Assembly: GCA_046757725.1 (NCBI GenBank)
Contig: JBHHYU010000004.1
Span: 25,174 to 89,173 of the forward strand
DNA from: JBHHYU01 sp046757725
Lineage (GTDB): Bacteria; Desulfobacterota; Binatia; UBA9968
DNA: 64,000 nucleotides
Reading direction: 5' to 3'
Positions 43,503 to 52,854 of the stretch are shown here, one piece after another. The notes beneath the pieces are model-generated. The model was not told the DNA's origin and did not search any database. It was given only the letters and a program-made list of their open reading frames with translations. A program made the position numbers and the translations under genes. Every line of letters starts with the position of its first letter. The stretch's first letter is position 1.

Positions 43503-44225
43503 ATGCGAACGGACGGACGAAAAGAGAAAGAGCTCAGGCCCATCGTCATTACTCCGGGTTTTCTCAAGCATGCCGATGGCTCAGTGCTTATCGAGATTGG
43601 GGACACTCGGGTCATCTGTACGGCCAAGCTGGAAGAAAGGGTCCCAGGTTTTCTTCGCAATAGCGGCAGGGGATGGATTACTGCGGAGTATGGAATGCTC
43701 CCCTCCTCTTCGCAGGCTCGTATCTCCCGGGAATCTTCTCGGGGCAGAGTCGGTGGAAGGACCCACGAGATCCAGAGATTGATTGGCCGTAGCCTTCGGG
43801 CGATTGCGGACTTGAAAAACCTCAGCGAGCGGACCATCTGGATTGACTGCGATGTAATCCAGGCAGATGGTGGCACCCGAACGGCCTCGATCACAGGTGC
43901 CTATGTGGCTCTGGTGGAGGCTTCACGTAAATGGGTAAAAAGTGGGGCGGTTAAAGGGAAACTCATTAGAGATTCAGTGGCCGCCGTGAGTGTCGGCATC
44001 GTGAACGGTAGAGTACTCTTGGACCTAGCTTATGAGGAAGATAGTCGGGCAGCCGTGGACATGAATTTCGTCATGACCGGGTCTGGAAAATATGTTGAGA
44101 TCCAGGGGACGGCGGAGAGTGCTCCCTTCACTAAAAAGGGACTGGACCGTATGGCCAACTTCGCCCAACAAGGGATTCAAGAGCTTCTCAAAGCCCAAAA
44201 AAAGATACTGGCGACGATCCCTTAA
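43503..44225 (+). CDS. rph: Ribonuclease PH
   Basis: 240 residues, the normal length. It opens with M-R-T-D-G-R-K and shows the catalytic and phosphate-binding features of RNase PH: R-S-L-R-A-I (Arg of the phosphate site), [18 protein letters not shown] and [10 protein letters not shown]. It trims tRNA 3-prime ends using phosphate. A TTGACA at 43379-43384 upstream may be its -35, but the -10 is poor. Usually paired with rdgB, which is absent here. Confidence 0.95.
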   Translation: MRTDGRKEKELRPIVITPGFLKHADGSVLIEIGDTRVICTAKLEERVPGFLRNSGRGWITAEYGMLPSSSQARISRESSRGRVGGRTHEIQRLIGRSLRAIADLKNLSERTIWIDCDVIQADGGTRTASITGAYVALVEASRKWVKSGAVKGKLIRDSVAAVSVGIVNGRVLLDLAYEEDSRAAVDMNFVMTGSGKYVEIQGTAESAPFTKKGLDRMANFAQQGIQELLKAQKKILATIP

Positions 44226-44402
44226 TCCTTTTCCAGCCTGTTATTTGCGCATCGGGCTCGACCTGAGCTCAGATTTACCCTGATCACCAAAAGTATTATT
44301 TGAAACCTCCGGCAGATCTCAAAGATGTAAAGGAAAGCTGGTGACAAGTAATTCTTCAAACTGCGCTCTTCTAGAGGGGTGGGTTGCGATAATGTCTGAT
44401 TG

Positions 44403-44810
44403 CTATAGCCACACTAGCTTCACCTCGTTCTCCACGGCCCGGAACTCGGGGTCGCCCGTGTAAAGATCCGCCCTTTTCTGTTTGGCCAGGGCGGCACAAA
44501 AACAATCGGCCAGAGACATCTTCTTTACAGCCTTGATCTCACCAGCCAGTTCGGCAAGGAGCTGGTCAACCGGAACGATCTCGATGGGGAGTCCTAAGAG
44601 TTTGCTGCGAACTCCATCCCATTTACCTCGACCTACTTTCCGCTCTACTTGATAGCAGACCTCTGCCCAGTTGGGAGCTGCGATCAACACCGCCTCATCC
44701 GCGGCGGCAGCCTTTTCCAGTAACGCCACAACTTTCTCATGTCCGGACTCCCGAAAGAGAAAGGCAAGGATGGCGTAGCTATCGAGAACGGAATTTCTCA
44801 AACTTGGCAT
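44403..44810 (-). CDS. vapC: PIN-domain toxin (VapC-like)
   Basis: 135 residues of the PIN ribonuclease fold. The four acidic residues are present: D9 (S-V-L-D-S-Y-A), the Glu of N-W-A-E-V, the Asp of L-A-D-C-F and the Asp of Y-T-G-D-P-E-F. VapC toxins cut specific RNAs when freed from antitoxin. It overlaps the upstream antitoxin by 32 bases on the same strand, the usual toxin-antitoxin arrangement. Confidence 0.88.
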   Translation of the reverse strand: MPSLRNSVLDSYAILAFLFRESGHEKVVALLEKAAAADEAVLIAAPNWAEVCYQVERKVGRGKWDGVRSKLLGLPIEIVPVDQLLAELAGEIKAVKKMSLADCFCAALAKQKRADLYTGDPEFRAVENEVKLVWL

Positions 44811-45042
44811 CCTCCCGTTCCTTATCCCTTGCCCGCTCCTTAAGAAATGCTTGGGTTATTGAGGTCTCGCTCATTAGCATTCCACAAACACTACGGATAT
44901 ACTCTCTAGTCACAGGCTGGAAAATAATTTCGTGGTCACGCTCCACAAAGCAAATCCTTGTTCCTGGTGTGATCCCGTATTTTCGTCTGAGCCTTACAGG
45001 TACCACCAACTGTCCCTTACTGGTTACGTATGAAGTCTCCAT
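44779..45042 (-). CDS. vapB: AbrB-type antitoxin (VapB-like)
   Basis: 87 residues. The N-terminal swapped-hairpin AbrB/MazE-like DNA-binding domain reads S-Y-V-T-S-K-G-Q-L-V-V-P-V-R-L-R and is followed by G-I-T-P-G-T-R-I. A charged C-terminal helix (K-E-R-A-R-D-K-E-R-E-D) would wrap the toxin. The ATG at 45042 has GGAGG six bases upstream, and the longer frame to 45111 would run through the promoter. It should bind its own promoter with VapC, and an inverted repeat CTTAC/GTAAG lies there (45067-45088). Confidence 0.87.
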   Translation of the reverse strand: METSYVTSKGQLVVPVRLRRKYGITPGTRICFVERDHEIIFQPVTREYIRSVCGMLMSETSITQAFLKERARDKEREDAKFEKFRSR

Positions 45043-45064
45043 ATAAATCCTCCGTGGAAATAAC

Positions 45065-45092
45065 ATCTTACTTATTATTCGATGTAAGTCAA
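45065..45092 (-). promoter_or_regulatory. Promoter and likely autoregulatory operator of vapBC
   Basis: TTGACT (45087-45092), 16 bases, TAAGAT (45065-45070) on the minus strand. An inverted repeat CTTAC (45067-45071)/GTAAG (45084-45088) overlaps both boxes, which would suit repression by the VapBC complex. Confidence 0.55.
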
Positions 45093-45194
45093 CAGATTCC
45101 AACTCTTTCATGAGAGTTGTGGAAGATAAAAGGGGAGCTTATGCGTGAGGAGATGAAAATACGCTTATGGCTGCCTCGGGAAACCCTAATGTCT

Positions 45195-46061
45195 TTAAGG
45201 TCCCGACAACGCTTGGGCAAAGGCACGGCGGAGAAAGACCCCAACCAGATGGCGTTTATACTCAGCGCTCCCCTCGAGGTCGTCTACAGGCTCGGCGGCG
45301 TCGGCTAAGGCAGCCCCTGCGTCTGTTAATTGTTTCTCCACTCTTTCTCTGGGACCCGTGAGTAGTCCTTCGGTTTCCTCCGAACGGCATGGGCGGGAAC
45401 TGACACACCCAGCCAGCGCCCTGGCTTTGGTGATGGCTTCACCGCTCTCGTCCAGCTCCAATACCAGCGCTAGACCTAGCGTAGGGCGCTCGTGGATTTG
45501 AAATTTGAGATAGGCCGCACGCTGTGATTTCGATGGGAGGGGGATCTCTACTTCGGCTAGTAGCTCGTCCGGGCCAAGGGAGGTTTCATAGGCGCCAAGA
45601 GTGAAATCGCCCAGAACCAGAGACCTCTCTCCTGCAGGTCCTTGAACTCGAGCCCGGGCCTCGAGGCCGAAGAGCAGAGTTGCTGGGTCAGAGTGAGGCT
45701 CCGCGAAGGAGAGGTTCCCGCCTAAAGTTCCGGTGGCTCGAACACGTACGTTGGCTATGTGCCTGGCCATTCGCGCTATAACCGGAAAGTGCTCCTGCAC
45801 CAGCGTTGACTTCTCTATAGCTCGATGCGTTACCACCGCCCCGATAGAGAGAAAGGAATCTTTCAGCTCGATCCGGTCTAGGCCTGGTATGGTTTTAACA
45901 TCCACCAGGTGCTCATAACGTAGAAGATCGTGCTTCATGGCGAGTAGAAGCTCAGTGCCGCCGGCGTACAGATGTCCCTTCTCGCCGTAATGGGCAAGCA
46001 TTTGTGACGCCTCCGCCACTGTCTCTGGCTGATGCATGGTAAAACGCCTTAAGGGCATCAT
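45195..46061 (-). CDS. Mo hydroxylase FAD subunit (CoxM-like)
   Basis: 288 residues of the CoxM/XdhB family. FAD contacts are Y-A-G-G-T-E-L-L-L (32-40) and A-T-G-T-L-G-G-N-L-S. It lacks the four-Cys insertion of the 12170 paralogue, so no extra [4Fe-4S] centre. Its ATG overlaps the stop of the catalytic subunit by four bases. Last gene of the CoxSLM-ordered cluster. Cytoplasmic. Confidence 0.88.
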   Translation of the reverse strand: MMPLRRFTMHQPETVAEASQMLAHYGEKGHLYAGGTELLLAMKHDLLRYEHLVDVKTIPGLDRIELKDSFLSIGAVVTHRAIEKSTLVQEHFPVIARMARHIANVRVRATGTLGGNLSFAEPHSDPATLLFGLEARARVQGPAGERSLVLGDFTLGAYETSLGPDELLAEVEIPLPSKSQRAAYLKFQIHERPTLGLALVLELDESGEAITKARALAGCVSSRPCRSEETEGLLTGPRERVEKQLTDAGAALADAAEPVDDLEGSAEYKRHLVGVFLRRAFAQALSGP

Positions 46062-48358
46062 GGTATTTTCTCTTTTGTTCCGCTGCGGCGCTCTTTTAAT
46101 GCTCGCCAGACTCTCTCCGGTGTCAGAGGAGCACGGCGAATACGTACTCCGGTTGCATGATAAACGGCATTGCTGATATTTGCCGGCATGGCATTGAGGG
46201 AAGCCTCGCCTCCACCTTTTGCGCCATAAGGGCCCACACCGTCTTGATTTTGCACAAGCTCCAATCTCACTTTCCCTGGTATATCTGAGAATCGCGGGAC
46301 ACGGTAATCAAGGAGGGAACCATTAACCAATTGGGGACCTTCGTAAACCAGTTCTTCGAATAGCCCGACTCCCATGCCCATCGTTGCAGCTCCTATATCT
46401 TGTCCTTCCGCGAGCGCCGGATTGATGGCCAATCCAACATCACCGGCCGTGGAGAGTTTTTCCATGTGAATCTGTCCCGTTTCTTCATCGACGGAGACCT
46501 CCACACCTGTGCAGGCTGCTTCCCAGAAGACCGGAAGCTTGGAGAAATCTCCGGCCTTACGGATATAGGCTCGACCGATCACCTCGCCGTCGGGGAGACC
46601 ATAATACCGACGGATCACTTCCGACCAGTTGAGCTGTACCTCGCCACACCGAACGCCGCCTCTCACGACCTCGATCTCCTCCTCCTTTACCTTGAGTATC
46701 TCCGTGGTCATGCGGACCATCTGCTCGATAGCTTCGTGGCTTGCCTCCAGTATGGCACGGCCCATAAGAGTCGTTGTACGACTAGCTCCGGTCGACCGGT
46801 CATAGGGGGTGATTGCTGTGTCGGAGGCCACCACGCGCACCCCCTCGAACGGAACACCCAATTCCTCAGCGGCAATCTGTGGAATTACAGTGTGACTTCC
46901 CTGACCTAACTCCGTGCTCCCCGTCATGATCGAGACCGAACCGTCAGCATGGACACGCACTGCGGTAGATGTCAGAGGGTAGGCACCCGCATCACTCACC
47001 GAACAACCAATGCTGTGTCCATGGCCCTTAGGTACCGGATCCTTCCAGGCAAGGGAGTCAGCCACAATCTCCAGATCTTCCTTGAGCGTCCCATCAAAGG
47101 GGCGCATCTTGGGAAAAAATTCCTGTTGGGGCTTGGCGACATTGGCCAGACGAAATTCGTAAGGATCTTTCTCGATTTTAGCCGCAAGTTCATCGATTTG
47201 CGATTCTCCCGCCATGGTGACCTGCGCGCACCCAAACCCGCGATAGGAACTCGCCGGCACGGTATTGGTATAGAGGGAGTACGTGTCGATCTGAACGTTA
47301 GGGATCGCGTATGGACCGACACACCGGTTGGTTGCTTTCTCGCATACCAGTGGACTGTTCTCTGCGTAGGCGCCCGTATTCATGGTGATCGTCGCCTGAC
47401 GTGCGATGATCTTGCCACTTGCGTCGACTGCGGTCCGCATCCGTGTGAGGGCATCGTCGCTGCGTGTGGTCAGCATAGCCTCTTCGATGCTTAATTGAAG
47501 TTTGACCGGACGCTTCGTTTTCCAGGCACAAGCAGAAACCAATGGCTCGATTTTAGTATACGATTTGCTGCCGTAACCACCGCCGACGAAAGGAACGATG
47601 AGGCGGATCTTACTAACCGGTAGATTGAAGACGGATGTCAGGTCGTGGCGCACCATGAAGGGATGCTGGGCGGATGAGTAAATCGTCAGGCCGCTTTCGT
47701 TCACTTCGACGATCGCCACATAAGGCTCCATGGCGTACGCATAAGCCATCGGGAAGTAGTATTCTGCCTCAACCACAGTGGCTGCCTTGGCAAAGGCGCT
47801 GTCCACATCACCCCACTTGAGATGGGATTCCTGGCAGATGTTGGTTCCCTTACCGGCAGGGACGTCCCCCTCGAAACCTCGCAGCGCCCCCGCCTCAAAT
47901 TTACGCTCATGTAGGAGGGGGGCACCGGGCTCCAGGGCATCGGTCGACGTGAGGACGGCCTTCAGCTCATGGTATTGGACATCGATGAGCTCGAGGGCCT
48001 CGAACGCGCTGCGTTCGTCTACGGCTACCACCGCCGCAACGGGTTCCCCAACATAGCGTACTTTTTCCATAGCGAGCAGCGGATGATCTTTTACGGCATG
48101 GCCGTAATAGGGATTGAGACCGGATAAGTCATTTCCGGTCAGAACTGTCAAGACCCCTCGCTGTGCTGCAGCGCGCGAAGCATCGATCGAGACAATCCGC
48201 GCATGCGCATAGGGACTGCGAAGAACCTTGGCATAGGCCATTCCGGTGAGTTTCACATCGCTCGCGTAAAGAGCGTGTCCGCTCACTTTCGCCCGGCCAT
48301 CCCTTCGCGGGACCGAATGATTGACCACCTTAAACTGTCGGTGTGGCTGCCTGTTCAT
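46058..48358 (-). CDS. Mo hydroxylase catalytic subunit (CoxL-like, not CODH form I)
   Basis: 766 residues. Mo-cofactor motifs are F-V-G-G-G-Y-G-S-K, S-S-Y-R-G-F-G-C-A-Q and the C-terminal catalytic Glu stretch G-A-K-G-G-G-E-A-S-L-N. The form I carbon-monoxide dehydrogenase loop A-Y-R-C-S-F-R is absent (S-Y-R-G-F-G here), so an aldehyde, purine or other heterocycle is more likely than CO. It overlaps coxS-like and coxM-like genes by four bases on each side. No signal peptide, so cytoplasmic, in contrast to the 13181 enzyme. Confidence 0.9.
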   Translation of the reverse strand: MNRQPHRQFKVVNHSVPRRDGRAKVSGHALYASDVKLTGMAYAKVLRSPYAHARIVSIDASRAAAQRGVLTVLTGNDLSGLNPYYGHAVKDHPLLAMEKVRYVGEPVAAVVAVDERSAFEALELIDVQYHELKAVLTSTDALEPGAPLLHERKFEAGALRGFEGDVPAGKGTNICQESHLKWGDVDSAFAKAATVVEAEYYFPMAYAYAMEPYVAIVEVNESGLTIYSSAQHPFMVRHDLTSVFNLPVSKIRLIVPFVGGGYGSKSYTKIEPLVSACAWKTKRPVKLQLSIEEAMLTTRSDDALTRMRTAVDASGKIIARQATITMNTGAYAENSPLVCEKATNRCVGPYAIPNVQIDTYSLYTNTVPASSYRGFGCAQVTMAGESQIDELAAKIEKDPYEFRLANVAKPQQEFFPKMRPFDGTLKEDLEIVADSLAWKDPVPKGHGHSIGCSVSDAGAYPLTSTAVRVHADGSVSIMTGSTELGQGSHTVIPQIAAEELGVPFEGVRVVASDTAITPYDRSTGASRTTTLMGRAILEASHEAIEQMVRMTTEILKVKEEEIEVVRGGVRCGEVQLNWSEVIRRYYGLPDGEVIGRAYIRKAGDFSKLPVFWEAACTGVEVSVDEETGQIHMEKLSTAGDVGLAINPALAEGQDIGAATMGMGVGLFEELVYEGPQLVNGSLLDYRVPRFSDIPGKVRLELVQNQDGVGPYGAKGGGEASLNAMPANISNAVYHATGVRIRRAPLTPERVWRALKERRSGTKEKIP

Positions 48359-48831
48359 TTTTTGTTTTCCTTCATATGGTCGGCTGCACGCTTGATCGCC
48401 CTGACGATGGGGACATAGCCGGTACAGCGACAGATATTACCGTCCATATAATGGATGATATCTGCTTCCGTCGGCTCCGGGTTCTCAAAGAGTAGCGCCA
48501 TGGCTGACAAAATCATCCCCGGAGTGCAAAAGCCGCATTGAAAGGCAAACTCTTTGATAAAGGCTTCCTGGATAGGGTGGAGTGTGCCGTCTTGTCGGGC
48601 TAGTCCCTCAATCGTCAAGACATTCCGATCGCGGACCTCATAGGCAAGCAGCGTACATGCGCTCACAGGGAGCTCGTCGAGCAAGACCGTACAGGCGCCG
48701 CAAACCTGCACCTCGCAGGAGATCTTAGTGCCGGTCAAGTTAAAATGATCTCGCAGAACTTCGGCGAGGGTCCGTTGTGCCTCGCATTCCATTGCGACCG
48801 GCTTGCCATTCAGTTTAAACGAAAGATTCAA
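48355..48831 (-). CDS. Mo hydroxylase 2Fe-2S subunit (CoxS-like)
   Basis: 158 residues, no signal peptide. The plant-type cluster lies in S-C-E-V-Q-V-C-G-A-C with the fourth Cys in S-A-C-T, and the helical-domain cluster in Q-C-G-F-C-T-P-G-M and N-I-C-R-C-T-G. It starts at TTG (48831) with GGAG eight bases upstream. It is 76 bases after the LLM oxidoreductase stop on the same strand and probably shares its transcript. Confidence 0.9.
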   Translation of the reverse strand: MNLSFKLNGKPVAMECEAQRTLAEVLRDHFNLTGTKISCEVQVCGACTVLLDELPVSACTLLAYEVRDRNVLTIEGLARQDGTLHPIQEAFIKEFAFQCGFCTPGMILSAMALLFENPEPTEADIIHYMDGNICRCTGYVPIVRAIKRAADHMKENKK

Positions 48832-48907
48832 CGTTTTACTCCGTTACTAGAGGGTTCCGTGTCTGGATTTTTTTTACTTGAAACTAGAGACTCAAAACTC
48901 GTGTCGG

Positions 48908-49930
48908 TCAGTCATAGTGTGGAATAATTTGCTCCGACCAGAGCACCATCTGCTTGGACAGGCTCTCCAGAGTGGGATAGATGATTTTCAGTTCGAAATG
49001 TTGCACGCCGTTTTCGATAAACTCATCAAGCCGTCGCCGTACGTCGTCGACGGAACCGAAAATATGCCGGTCGAGGGCGAATTGCATGCTGTTGATGTCT
49101 CGCTCATAGCTTGTACTGCTGGCCTTGATCGTCGGCATGGCGAGATTCATTCCTTCATCGTGTGTCTCGGCGATGGTCGCCAGTTTCTCCACGGCGATGG
49201 TAATCCTCGTGGGGTCACGGCCGTTCTCTTTGGCGGTCTGGGCGAGGATGTCACAACCAACTTTCATTTCTTTCGGGGAAAGCCAGCCGGGAATCCAACC
49301 GTCGCCATATTTCGCAGCGCGCTTAGCCGCCAGTTTCATCCAGCCGCCCACCCAGACAGGTGGATGGGGTTTCTGCCTCGGCTTAGGATGGATCTCCGCG
49401 TTTTTAAAGCGGATGAACTCTCCTTGGTAAGAGGCTATCGGTTGGGTCCAAACTGCTTTCATCGCCTCGATGTACTCGTCAGCGCGGTCACCGCGCCTTT
49501 CCATCGGTACACCGAATACGCCGAACTCATCTGACTCACGCGTCGCCTTTGAGCCCAGTCCAACGCCGATGATGAGGCGTCCTTTGGAAAGCCAATCAAT
49601 AGTCGTTGCCTGCTTAGCGGCGTAGATCGGATTGCGACAGGGCATAATCAGACAGGCAACGCCGAGAGTGATCCGTTTCGTCTCGGCGGCGAGATAGGCA
49701 AGCATGGACATCGCCTCGAAAAAGTTGGCATCCTGCGTATCGGTGACGGCTTCGGTGGCGCCAGAGGAGATGTGATGCTTGTGCATCTCCGAGCTCCAAA
49801 CCACGTGGTCATGGACCCAAACAGAGTCGAAGCCCAAATTTTCCGCTTTTTTAGTTGCTTTGATAATGTTTTCCACGCTTGAAAGCGGGCCGGAGTTGGG
49901 CACTCTCACTCCGAACTGTATTTTCTTCAT
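48908..49930 (-). CDS. LLM-class flavin (F420 or FMN) oxidoreductase
   Basis: 340 residues of the bacterial luciferase-like monooxygenase superfamily, a TIM barrel. It opens with F-G-V-R-V-P-N-S-G-P and has the diagnostic D-S-V-W-V-H-D-H and G-L-G-S-K-A-T-R-E-S-D-E-F. LLM enzymes use FMNH2 or F420H2 for oxygenation or reduction. Seventeen-base motif detail is insufficient to choose the cofactor. AGGAGTT lies six bases before the ATG. It follows the hydrolase gene by nine bases and is a paralogue of 50964-51953. Confidence 0.86.
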   Translation of the reverse strand: MKKIQFGVRVPNSGPLSSVENIIKATKKAENLGFDSVWVHDHVVWSSEMHKHHISSGATEAVTDTQDANFFEAMSMLAYLAAETKRITLGVACLIMPCRNPIYAAKQATTIDWLSKGRLIIGVGLGSKATRESDEFGVFGVPMERRGDRADEYIEAMKAVWTQPIASYQGEFIRFKNAEIHPKPRQKPHPPVWVGGWMKLAAKRAAKYGDGWIPGWLSPKEMKVGCDILAQTAKENGRDPTRITIAVEKLATIAETHDEGMNLAMPTIKASSTSYERDINSMQFALDRHIFGSVDDVRRRLDEFIENGVQHFELKIIYPTLESLSKQMVLWSEQIIPHYD

Positions 49931-49939
49931 CGATAACTC

Positions 49940-50857
49940 CTAGGTTTTTTCCGTGACTTCGACCTTGGTGTATTTCAAATGCCGGTTGTACCAGTCCACG
50001 ACGTTGGCTGCAACGTCATCGAAGTAGTCGTTGTAGATCCCATAGTGAGTGGTTTGTTTGAAAAGGACCAGTTTCTTCGGGTCGCCTGCCTTCTCATATA
50101 ATCTGATTGTCTCTTCCTCCGGGGTGACGACATCGTTTTCCACTGCAATGAACAAGGTTGCCCGTGGTGAAATCTTTTGCACCACATTCTCCGGGCTGAA
50201 CTCCATGATAGCCTCGGCGCACTCGAGTGGCATCTGCTGAGGGATCTTCGCTGCCACCTCTTTTTTTATCGTTGTCGTCTTGCGCTCAGGTGTCTGGATC
50301 ATGATCTCTTCCCGGGCGCTCACCATTTCACTGGAACCGGTGAGCGCCCTCTTTTTCCGATCACCTTCAATTCGCTTGAGCAGGTCTACCCATTCGTACT
50401 CTCGCCTCATGCAGTGAAGCCAATCCCTTCCGTTGCTGATGCCGAGATAGCAAACGGCACACTTCACCCGCTGATCGATAGCTGCTACGTAAATGGCATT
50501 CCCGCCCCCGGTCCCTCCTGAACCATAGGTTGCTATACGGTGAGGGTCGACTTCCGGACGGGTTTGCATATAAGAAATCGCGTTCCGGATATCCTCAACC
50601 TGCCATCTAGGCATCACCCATCCCCGCTTGTTTCCCTCGCTCTCTCCCCAACCGCGGTAATCAAAGCACAGGCAGGCGTATCCTGCCTCGCAGAGCTTCT
50701 CGAACATCAGGATGTAGTGCTTGGCGTCCTTGAGGCCGAGAAAACCGGGTCCTTGGACAATGCCGGGATACGGCTTGCCCTTATCCGAATCCGGGAGATA
50801 GAACGAACCACTCAGCTTATCGCCCTCACTATAGAAAGTTGCCTTTTCAGTTCGCAT
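49940..50857 (-). CDS. Alpha/beta hydrolase with altered nucleophile elbow
   Basis: 305 residues, alpha/beta-hydrolase fold similar to dienelactone hydrolase/S15 peptidase-like proteins. The oxyanion segment is G-P-G-F-L-G and F-D-Y-R-G-W-G-E-S is clear. The elbow reads Y-G-S-G-G-T-G-G-G-N (111-120), where homologues have G-x-S-x-G-G. Aligned from the conserved G-G-G-N, the Ser becomes Gly, and S113 or T116 are nearby. Acid (E-N-D-V-V-T-P) and His (T-T-H-Y-G) positions remain. It sits between two LLM oxidoreductases in one probable operon. GAGGAG precedes the ATG. Confidence 0.82.
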   Translation of the reverse strand: MRTEKATFYSEGDKLSGSFYLPDSDKGKPYPGIVQGPGFLGLKDAKHYILMFEKLCEAGYACLCFDYRGWGESEGNKRGWVMPRWQVEDIRNAISYMQTRPEVDPHRIATYGSGGTGGGNAIYVAAIDQRVKCAVCYLGISNGRDWLHCMRREYEWVDLLKRIEGDRKKRALTGSSEMVSAREEIMIQTPERKTTTIKKEVAAKIPQQMPLECAEAIMEFSPENVVQKISPRATLFIAVENDVVTPEEETIRLYEKAGDPKKLVLFKQTTHYGIYNDYFDDVAANVVDWYNRHLKYTKVEVTEKT

Positions 50858-50963
50858 GGAAGACTCCTCTTGTGTTAGAAATTTTGTCCGAGACTTGTCG
50901 GTCGTGTTTGTAAAGGGGCATTACCGAAATCACAAATCACAAACTCGATTTACCTTCACGAAA

Positions 50964-51953
50964 TCACGCCCGTAGGGCCGGTAAAACCTCTTTACCCAAA
51001 AAATCAATCTGGTCGTACCAATCGGCATAGCGGAAGCGGAGGTCATAAACGATGTGATTGAGCCCGTTCGCCTCGTACTCTTTCGTGTCGCGAACGATGT
51101 CCTCGGGCTTGCCTGCGAGCAGGAGACCTCGTATGTCTTCAAACTTGGAGAATGTGCCGGAGGCCGGTTTAACCCAAGTTTTTTTCTTATTGCCCTCGTT
51201 AATCAAACCTTTAGTGTTGACCTTGCTAAGCGCGGTGTCCAAATCTTTGTCAATGCTAACAATAGGAATGGCACCAACTGTGCCCATAGGTTTACCTGCT
51301 GCTTTGTATTGTTTTCCAAGGTAATCGACCATCTTTATGAAAGTTGCCATGGGAATGCGCCCCGGCATCCAACCGTCACAGTAGTCTGCGGCGCGACGGC
51401 ACGAGGCCGGTGTTCCACCGCCGTACCAAATCGGAATCGGGTTTACCGGAGTAGGCTTCAACTGGACATCCTCGAAGTTAAAATACGTATCCTTGTAACT
51501 GACTTTCTCACCTGCCCATAATCTTCGGCAAAGGACTGCATTGATTTTCGCCAGGTTCATCCGATCTTGAAGGGTGTTGGGAAAACCGGCGGCGGCAAAT
51601 TCTTGCTGGAACGTGCCAAGACCCATTCCCATGATCACCTTTCCACCGCATATAGTGCTTAACCCCGCCATGGCCTGCGCCAGATGAATGGGGTGACGAT
51701 GAGAAATAGCCGTCCCGGTTCCCAGGGTCAATTTCTTGCAGACCGACGCGATGGCGGCAAGCGTTAGCAGTCCCTCAATATGGGTATTGTCCGTTCCTTC
51801 CATGCCGTGGGGCTCGAAAACAAGATGGTCTCTGACCCACACGGAGTCGAAACCGTACTGCTCAGCTTTTTTCGACCCCTCGATACACCTTTCGATGGAG
51901 CCATATTTACCGAAATGGGGCAGAAGCAACCCGAACTTTAACTTTGTGGCCAT
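50964..51953 (-). CDS. LLM-class flavin oxidoreductase
   Basis: 329 residues, luciferase-like fold. It has F-G-L-L-L-P-H-F-G-K at the N-terminus, D-S-V-W-V-R-D-H and the G-M-G-L-G-T-F-Q-Q-E motif. Paralogue of the 48908 protein but clearly divergent, so the two may act on different steps or substrates of a pathway. GAGGAG lies six bases before the ATG. It is the first gene after a strong sigma70-like promoter at 51997-52026. The hydrolase gene follows after 106 bases. Confidence 0.86.
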   Translation of the reverse strand: MATKLKFGLLLPHFGKYGSIERCIEGSKKAEQYGFDSVWVRDHLVFEPHGMEGTDNTHIEGLLTLAAIASVCKKLTLGTGTAISHRHPIHLAQAMAGLSTICGGKVIMGMGLGTFQQEFAAAGFPNTLQDRMNLAKINAVLCRRLWAGEKVSYKDTYFNFEDVQLKPTPVNPIPIWYGGGTPASCRRAADYCDGWMPGRIPMATFIKMVDYLGKQYKAAGKPMGTVGAIPIVSIDKDLDTALSKVNTKGLINEGNKKKTWVKPASGTFSKFEDIRGLLLAGKPEDIVRDTKEYEANGLNHIVYDLRFRYADWYDQIDFLGKEVLPALRA

Positions 51954-51996
51954 GAATCTTCTCCTCTTCTATTATGAATTTCGTTTTATCTCAATG

Positions 51997-52026
51997 TTTA
52001 TAGGCGCCGGGAAGATTTACTGTCAA
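51997..52026 (-). promoter_or_regulatory. Strong sigma70-like promoter of the LLM operon
   Basis: TTGACA (52021-52026), 18 bases, TATAAA (51997-52002) on the minus strand: six of six and five of six matches. It lies about 45-70 bases upstream of the LLM start and may drive the six genes through the coxM-like gene at 45195. Confidence 0.62.
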
Positions 52027-52125
52027 GATGAGGCCTAAAAGATCTTTGCGCCGAACGGTTCCCGTATCGTCATTTTGCCTGAAACCCCGACTGAAATAAC
52101 TTCAAGCTTGTAGGGAGGATGGGTG

Positions 52126-52854
52126 TCAGTAAGTTGCACGGACGTCCTTTAACGGGGCGATTTTTATATCCACGTTCCTACCCAGTCCCTGAACGCAGCG
52201 CATGGCCTCGTCTAGAGGGATGACCGTCGCATATTTGCTGTTCATCTCAAAGAGGTTAACCAGGTGAGAAGTTCGGGATCGGTCAAAGACACATTCCTCG
52301 ACCAAAAAGACTGGGAACCCATAGGAGTAACCGTCCAAAACAGTACCTCGAACACAACCGCAGGTCGTCGTGCCTGCGACCAGGAGGCTATCCACCCCTT
52401 TTCGGACCAGGTACGTAATCAGATGAGTACCGAAGAAGGCGCTGGCTCTGGCCTTCCGCACGATAAATTCTCCCTCGTTTGGCTTTATTATCTCAGGAAA
52501 CTGCATTCCCAGTTCTTTATAATCGCCCGCTTCCACCTTTCGCTTGGTGGCATTGCCAAAGGCGGCTTTAAAATCCGGGTCGCTCGTGGAATACACTACC
52601 GGAACCCCCGCGGCCCGGCAGGTTTGGAGCAGCTTATGAATCTCAGGCAGGGCCTGCCAGGCCACCTTGCCGCAGCTTGTAGGGAATTCTTCCATGGCCT
52701 CCTTCATCTCCATCGGCTTGGTTCCGGTGAAAGCCTGGATGACATCGATGACGAGCAGGGCGGGATTCTTCCCGAAAGACTGTTTGCCCTTGTAGCCTGC
52801 CTTTTCGTAAATCTTTCGCTCTTCCTCGGGAAAAATCTTCTGCCACTCCTTCAT
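52126..52854 (-). CDS. Isochorismatase-like cysteine hydrolase, paralogue
   Basis: 242 residues with the same architecture as 10058-10777. Catalytic D37 (L-V-I-D-V), K134 (I-V-R-K-A-R-A-S-A-F) and C167 in T-T-T-C-G-C-V-R are present. The C-G-C-V-R context fits N-carbamoylsarcosine amidase-type amidohydrolases. AGGAG lies seven bases before the ATG. It follows the ornithine-cyclodeaminase-family gene by 77 bases on the same strand and could be part of its transcript, ending before the LLM operon promoter. Confidence 0.86.
   Translation of the reverse strand: MKEWQKIFPEEERKIYEKAGYKGKQSFGKNPALLVIDVIQAFTGTKPMEMKEAMEEFPTSCGKVAWQALPEIHKLLQTCRAAGVPVVYSTSDPDFKAAFGNATKRKVEAGDYKELGMQFPEIIKPNEGEFIVRKARASAFFGTHLITYLVRKGVDSLLVAGTTTCGCVRGTVLDGYSYGFPVFLVEECVFDRSRTSHLVNLFEMNSKYATVIPLDEAMRCVQGLGRNVDIKIAPLKDVRATY

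Noticed and set aside
46058..48831. Aerobic carbon-monoxide dehydrogenase (CoxSL form I)
   Set aside because: The catalytic subunit lacks the A-Y-R-C-S-F-R loop, so CO oxidation is not supported.
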